Of a DNA stretch of 64,000 nt, positions 59,796 to 64,000 are shown piece after piece (positions within the stretch are counted from its first letter, which is position 1; each line of letters opens with the position of its first letter). The stretch covers positions 1 through 64,000 of the forward strand of contig JAACJM010000310.1 of assembly GCA_013368315.1 (NCBI GenBank), given 5' to 3'. The notes below the pieces were generated by a model. That model made no database searches. It was not told the origin of the DNA and saw nothing but the letters and a program-made list of their open reading frames with translations. This stretch comes from Tetrapyrgos nigripes. Its lineage: Eukaryota; Basidiomycota; Agaricomycetes; Agaricales; Campanellaceae. The translations under genes were made by a program, and so were the position numbers.

Positions 59796-60540
59796 ACACT
59801 TGTAAATCCTCTGCTTTACTGAGGTTTTATAAGAGTATTACACCAAGCCAATCAATATGTAAGACTCCTTGTCATACATTAGTATTACAGGAGACAGAAA
59901 AAATTAGAACAACCTTGTATGACCATTGTAAGTCACAAAGAAATACCATGGACTTTCAGTGTGACTTGCTGTCACTGTATACCCTTGGTTGATATACTGT
60001 GGAATTACACAGGAATTTCAGAGTGACTTTTTGTCACAATATGTCATGTAGTAAGACACATAGGAAATACTGGAGTATTTCAGTGTGACAAACAGTAAGG
60101 CAAGAGAGATTTACAAAGGACTTACAAGGAAGCAAAATCTGCAGGAAATTTACAAAGTGACAATCAAGTCACAGTAATACACTTGTAAGACTAGCTGTAT
60201 TATGAAGGAATTACAAGAAACATTTGCTACAAACACTGGTAAATCCTCAGCCTTACTGGAGTATTACAAGAGTATTATGGGAACCAATCAATATGTAAGT
60301 TGGCTTGACTTACAAGTGTATTACAAAATAAACCAAAAAGGAGGACTATTCTGAAAGACCATTGTAAGCTGCAAGGACATACCATGGACTTTCAGTGTGA
60401 GGCTTTGTCACAGTATAGCACTGAAGAGCATACAGTGGAATTACAAGGTGACTTTTTTGTCACAGTATGTCTTCTTGTAAAACAGAACTGAAATACCAGG
60501 GTATTTCAGTGTGAGATAATGTCACAGTAAGACAATTTGT
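59796..60540. repeat. Diverged tandem duplication, unit about 440 bp, in the left outer arm
   Basis: CAAACACTTGTAAATCCTC at 59792 recurs as CAAACACTGGTAAATCCTC at 60231. CCATGGACTTTCAGTGTGA recurs at 59947 and 60383. The order of intervening motifs is conserved. This indicates growth of the arm by duplication. Confidence 0.7.
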
Positions 60541-60776
60541 AAACCAAGTAAAATTTACAGAGGACTTACCAGAAGGTAGAACTTGAAAGTCTTGGGTAAG
60601 ACTGCTCATATTTACACTGAATTTATGGAGGGACATCTGTGTCACAGTAATACCCTAGAAAGACTTGTGATTTTACAAGGGAATTACAAGATGCAGGTTT
60701 TAAAAGTCTATCTCGTAAGTCTCTGGAAAAAACCTGCATGCTAAATGGAGAATATACAGTGTGACAGACTGGTCAC
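59961..60776. repeat. Array of GTGAC-N5/6-GTCAC short palindromes
   Basis: Imperfect or perfect half-sites GTGAC..GTCAC, mostly followed by AGTA, occur at 59961, 60023, 60157, 60397, 60448, 60511, 60631 (left half degenerate) and 60761. A partial site is at 60085. The inverted right arm carries the same sites (for example 63436-63451). The regular form suggests a protein-binding or hairpin-forming motif. Confidence 0.7.
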
Positions 60777-61036
60777 AGTAAGACACTTGTAAGTCACAAG
60801 ACATTACAATGACTTTACTGAAAAGTGACTATTTTGTAAGTCATCATGTATATCCAATGGACTTACAAGAGACTTGTTGGATGGATTTGCAGTGCATGTC
60901 AATTAAGTAATACAGAAGGGCTTACTGAAAATTTACAGGATGTAATACAATGAATTCATTCAACCAGGTTAATTAAATGTTACTAAATATAAATAGACAG
61001 CTCAGGCTGGACAGGAAAAGGGTAGACTACTGTGTC

Positions 61037-62205
61037 TGCCTTGTCATCTGCTTCGTCTGCTCAGTCTGTGACATCTGCCCCATCTGCCCCATCTGCCTTG
61101 TCTGCTTTGTCTGCCCCGTCTGCCTTGTCTCTGCTCCATCTGCCTGTCTGCATTGTCTGCTCCGTCAGCCTCATCTGCCTCATCTTCCCTGTCTGCTCCG
61201 TCTGCCTTGTCTGCCTTGTCTGCCCCGTCTGCCTTGTCTGCCTTGTCTGCTCTGTCTGCCTTGTCTGCCCCGTCTGCCTTGTCTGCCTTGTCTGCCTTGT
61301 CTACCCCGTCTGCCTTGTCTGCCTTGTCTGCCCCATCTGCCTTGTCTGCCTTGTCTGCCCAATCTGCCTTGTCTGCCTTGTCTGCCCCGTCTGCTCTGTC
61401 TGCCCTGTCTGCCTTGTCTGCCTTGTCTGCGCTGTCTGCCTTGTCTGCGCTGTCTGCCTTGTCTGCGCTGTCTGCCTTGTCTGCGCTGTCTGCCTTGTCT
61501 GCGCTGTCTGCCTTGTCTGTGCTGTCTGCCTTGTCTGCTCCGTCTGCCTTGTCTGCTCCGTCTGCCTTGTCTGCTGTGTCTGCCTTGTCTGCTCCGTCTG
61601 CCTTGTCTGCTGTGTCTGCTTGTCTGCCCCGTCTGCCTCGTCTGCCTCATCTGCTCTGTCTGCCCCGTCTGCCTCGTCTGCCCCGTCTGCCCATCTGCCT
61701 CGTCAGCTCTGTCTGCCTCGTCTGCCCCATCTGCCCCATCTGCCTCGTCTGCCCCGTCTGCCTCATCTGCCTTTTCTGCCTTGTCTGCCCCGTCTGCCTT
61801 GTCTGCCCCGTCTGCCTTGTCTGCACTGTCTGCCTTGTCTGCACTGTCTGCCTTGTCTGCTCCGTCTGCTTGTCTGCTCCGTCTGCCTTGTCTGCTGTGT
61901 CTGCTTGTATGCCCCGTCTGCCTCGTCTGCCTCGTCTGCTCTGTCTGCCCCGTCTGCCTCGTCTGCCCTGTCTGCCCCGTGTGCCTTGTCAGCTCTGTCT
62001 GCCTTGTCTGCCTTGTCGGCTCTGTCTACCTCGTCTGCCTTGTCGGCTCTGTCTACCTCGTCTGCCTCGTCAGCTCTGTCTGCCTTGTCTGCCTTGTCTG
62101 CCCCGTCTGCCCCGTCTGCCCTGTCTGCCCTGTCTGCCCCGTCTGCCCCATCTGACCTGTCTTCCCCGTCTGCCCCGTCTGGTCTGCCCCGTCTGCCCTG
62201 TCTGA
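61037..62205. repeat. 9-bp minisatellite TCTGCCNNG, left arm (about 1.17 kb)
   Basis: Tandem TCTGCC(T/C/G)(T/C)G units, mostly TCTGCCTTG and TCTGCCCCG, with variants TCTGCGCTG and TCTGCTCCG. Because the unit is nine bases and free of stops, long open frames exist in all three plus frames (up to 400 codons of Cys-Leu-Val, Leu-Pro-Cys or Ser-Ala-Leu). They are a by-product of the repeat, not genes. Confidence 0.9.
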
Positions 62206-62566
62206 ATGAAAGAAGTTATATAGATGAGGCCTAAATATATACAACACAATGTGTATATACCCATTGCGACAACGACATAGGCAAATACATATATGTATGG
62301 TATCCTGGTCCATCACTCACTTCTTGCACTGATCTTTCCAGCAGCCCTCATGACTGAACATGCTCAGAGTGAAATGGTGCTAATAAAAAAAAAAAGTAGA
62401 GTATGCATGTAAGGTTGTACACAACATACCTGGGCTGTACAACCATTTCCTCACTCACACGTGATGATAGAGCAGCTTGTATTTCCCAATGAGCTGCAAG
62501 GGCTAGAAATGACCCAGAGAATGACAAGACCCAGGCCCAGGAACATGTATTCTTGAGGCAAAGACA
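62206..62566. other. Unique centre of the foldback element
   Basis: This 361-bp stretch has an 11-A run near 62385 and no open frame of note. It is the loop between the inverted arms. I see no similarity to other parts of the window. Confidence 0.6.
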
Positions 62567-63178
62567 AAACAGACGGGGCAGACAAGGCAGACAAGGCAGA
62601 CGGGGCAGACGGGACAGACAATGCAGACAAGGCAGACAGGGCAGACAGGGCAGACAAGGCAGACAAGGCAGGCAGAGCAGACAAGGCAGGCAGAGCAGAC
62701 AAGGCAGACAAGGCAGACGGGGCAGACGGGGCAGATGGGCAGACGGGCAGACGGGGCAGACGGGCAGATGGGCAGACGATGCAGACAAGGCAGACGAGAC
62801 AGACAAGGCAGACAAGGCAGACAAGGCAGACAAGGCAGACAAGGCAGACAGGGCAGACAAGGCAGACAAGGCAGACGGAGCAGACAGGGGAGACAAGGCA
62901 GACAAGGCAGACAGAGCAGACAAGGCAGACAGGCAAACGGAGCAGAGACAAGGCAGACAGGGCAGACAAGGCAGACAAAGCAGACAGGGCAGACGAGGCA
63001 GACAGAGCAGACAGGGGAGACGAGACAGACAAGGCAGACAGAGCAGACAAGGCAGACAGGCAGACAGAGCAGAGACAAGGCAGACAGGGCAGACAAGGCA
63101 GACAAAGCAGACAAGGCAGATGGGGCAGATGGGGCAGATGTAACAGACTGAGCAGACAAAGCAGATGACAAGGCAGAC
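62567..63178. repeat. 9-bp minisatellite, right arm, inverted (about 0.61 kb)
   Basis: The same unit on the opposite strand (CAAGGCAGA, GGGGCAGAC). The outer end matches the left arm in order, including the variant CAGTCTGTNACATCTGCCCC. The array is about half the length of the left one, so repeat number changed after the inverted arms formed. Confidence 0.9.
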
Positions 63179-63708
63179 ACAGTAGTCTGCCCTTTTCCTG
63201 TCCAGCCTGAGCTGTCTATTTATATTTAGTAAAATTTAATTAACCTGGTTGAATGAATTCATTGTATTACATCCTGTAAATTTTCAGTAAGCCCTTCTGT
63301 ATTACTTAATTGACATGCACTGCAAATCCATCCAACAAGTCTCTTGTAAGTCCATTGGATATACATGATGACTTACAAAATAGTCACTTTTCAGTAAAGT
63401 CATTGTAATGTCTTGTGACTTACAAGTGTCTTACTGTGACCAGTCTGTCACACTGTATATTCTCCATTTAGCATGCAGGTTTTTTCCAGAGACTTACGAG
63501 ATAGACTTTTAAAACCTGCATCTTGTAATTCCCTTGTAAAATCACAAGTCTTTCTAGGGTATTACTGTGACACAGATGTCCCTCCATAAATTCAGTGTAA
63601 ATATGAGCAGTCTTACCCAAGACTTTCAAGTTCTACCTTCTGGTAAGTCCTCTGTAAATTTTACTTGGTTTACAAATTGTCTTACTGTGACATTATCTCA
63701 CACTGAAA
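63140..63708. repeat. Right inverted arm, unique-sequence part
   Basis: Reverse complement of 60504-61060 at near identity. It ends exactly where the LTR TGTTGAATTGG begins. Confidence 0.85.
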
Positions 63709-64000
63709 TGTTGAATTGGCGCATTCAGTTGCAGCCATCAACGTCATCTATGTAGAACAATAGTAGTAGTTATAAATAGAACAATAAGATTATATAGACA
63801 ATAGATGTAGTACTACAATAGTGTACGAAACCAACATTGTGCTATCAAGTACAATAGAATCTTATTGTTACTCTAGTATTAGTTTACATGTATTTGTACC
63901 TCCTCAAAGGTATATAAGGACTTGTAGATAGTCCTCCAAATAACAAGTTTCATACTTAACTCTCATCGCTCTAACAAGCCTCTAACAAGCTCTAACAAGC
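63709..64000 (+). repeat. copia-D-family LTR, cut by window end
   Basis: It begins TGTTGAATTGG like the copia-D LTR on the minus strand at 5661. It shares GCAGCCATCAAC, a TATATAAGG promoter (63911-63919) and CTCTAACAAGC near its end. Its 3' end, and whether a full element follows, lie outside the window. It inserted into the right arm of the foldback element, so it is the younger of the two. Confidence 0.8.

Larger units (their letters stand above)
59780..63708. mobile_element. Foldback-type element with long, composite inverted arms
   Basis: The DNA 60504-61060 is repeated inverted at 63708-63140 with very few differences (for example TTAAATGTTACTAAA on the left against TTAAATTTTACTAAA on the right). 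Inward of this each arm continues into a 9-bp minisatellite in opposite orientation (61037-62205 and 62567-63178). A unique centre of about 360 bp lies between them. The left arm extends outward to about 59780 through further related repeats. The right arm is interrupted at 63709 by an LTR, so its outer part lies beyond the window. No transposase is visible. This is the architecture of foldback transposons, whose arms are made of tandem repeats. Confidence 0.75.

Noticed and set aside
60977..62234. Three overlapping long open frames (350-400 codons) of Cys/Leu/Val-, Ser/Ala/Leu- and Leu/Pro/Cys-rich protein
   Set aside because: A 9-bp stop-free repeat leaves every frame open. The three products are translations of one minisatellite, with no start context or domain.
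62348..63180. Long open frames on both strands in the right minisatellite
   Set aside because: Same cause as on the left: they mirror the inverted array.

Overview
The window looks like gene-poor, transposon-saturated DNA from a filamentous basidiomycete, most likely an agaricomycete. The evidence is: 49-63-nt GT..AG introns; a DUF6535-ankyrin gene of a type known from mushroom-forming fungi; a Gpc1-type membrane acyltransferase; a sphingolipid C9-methyltransferase fragment; a superoxide-dismutase-fold mitoribosomal protein; and hAT, Ty1/copia and Ty3/gypsy elements with fungal features. I saw no bacterial operons, rRNA, tRNA or CRISPR array. All calls come from reading the sequence; no database search was run.

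Layout. 1-2948: a hAT transposon on the minus strand, inserted into a Ty1/copia element (copia-D, 2949-5661). 5.7-9.7 kb: mostly unrecognised DNA with a hAT-type MITE. 9.7-25 kb: a segmental duplication in which a minus-strand block (GPC1-like gene, truncated SOD-fold mitoribosomal gene, an unrecognised gene U, and flanking pieces V and W) occurs twice. Both GPC1 copies are broken at different places. The second block also holds a C9-methyltransferase fragment and an apparently intact membrane-protein gene (22492-23727). 26.1-29.3 kb: the best intact gene, a DUF6535 plus ankyrin-repeat protein. 29.5-32.7 kb: a third SOD-fold gene copy, split by two hAT MITEs and a solo LTR, each with clean target-site duplications.

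35.65-52.16 kb: one Ty1/copia element (copia-C, TSD GCAAA) swollen from about 6 kb to 16.5 kb by nested insertions. These are a solo gypsy-B LTR that itself carries a MITE, and a 9.36-kb chimera of a minus-strand chromovirus fragment (gypsy-A) and a plus-strand, 3'-truncated gypsy-B. The chimera is flanked by a 44-bp repeat of copia sequence. 53.9-58.7 kb: a second hAT transposase, split by another gypsy-B solo LTR. 59.8-63.7 kb: a foldback structure with near-identical inverted arms. Each arm combines arrays of short GTGAC..GTCAC palindromes with a 9-bp minisatellite, around a 0.36-kb centre. The right arm is cut by a copia-D-family LTR that runs off the window.

Only two host genes look intact (22492-23727 and 26113-29307). 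The most unusual structures are the foldback element, the 44-bp-flanked chimeric insertion, and the insertions whose boundaries are proven by empty sites within the same window.
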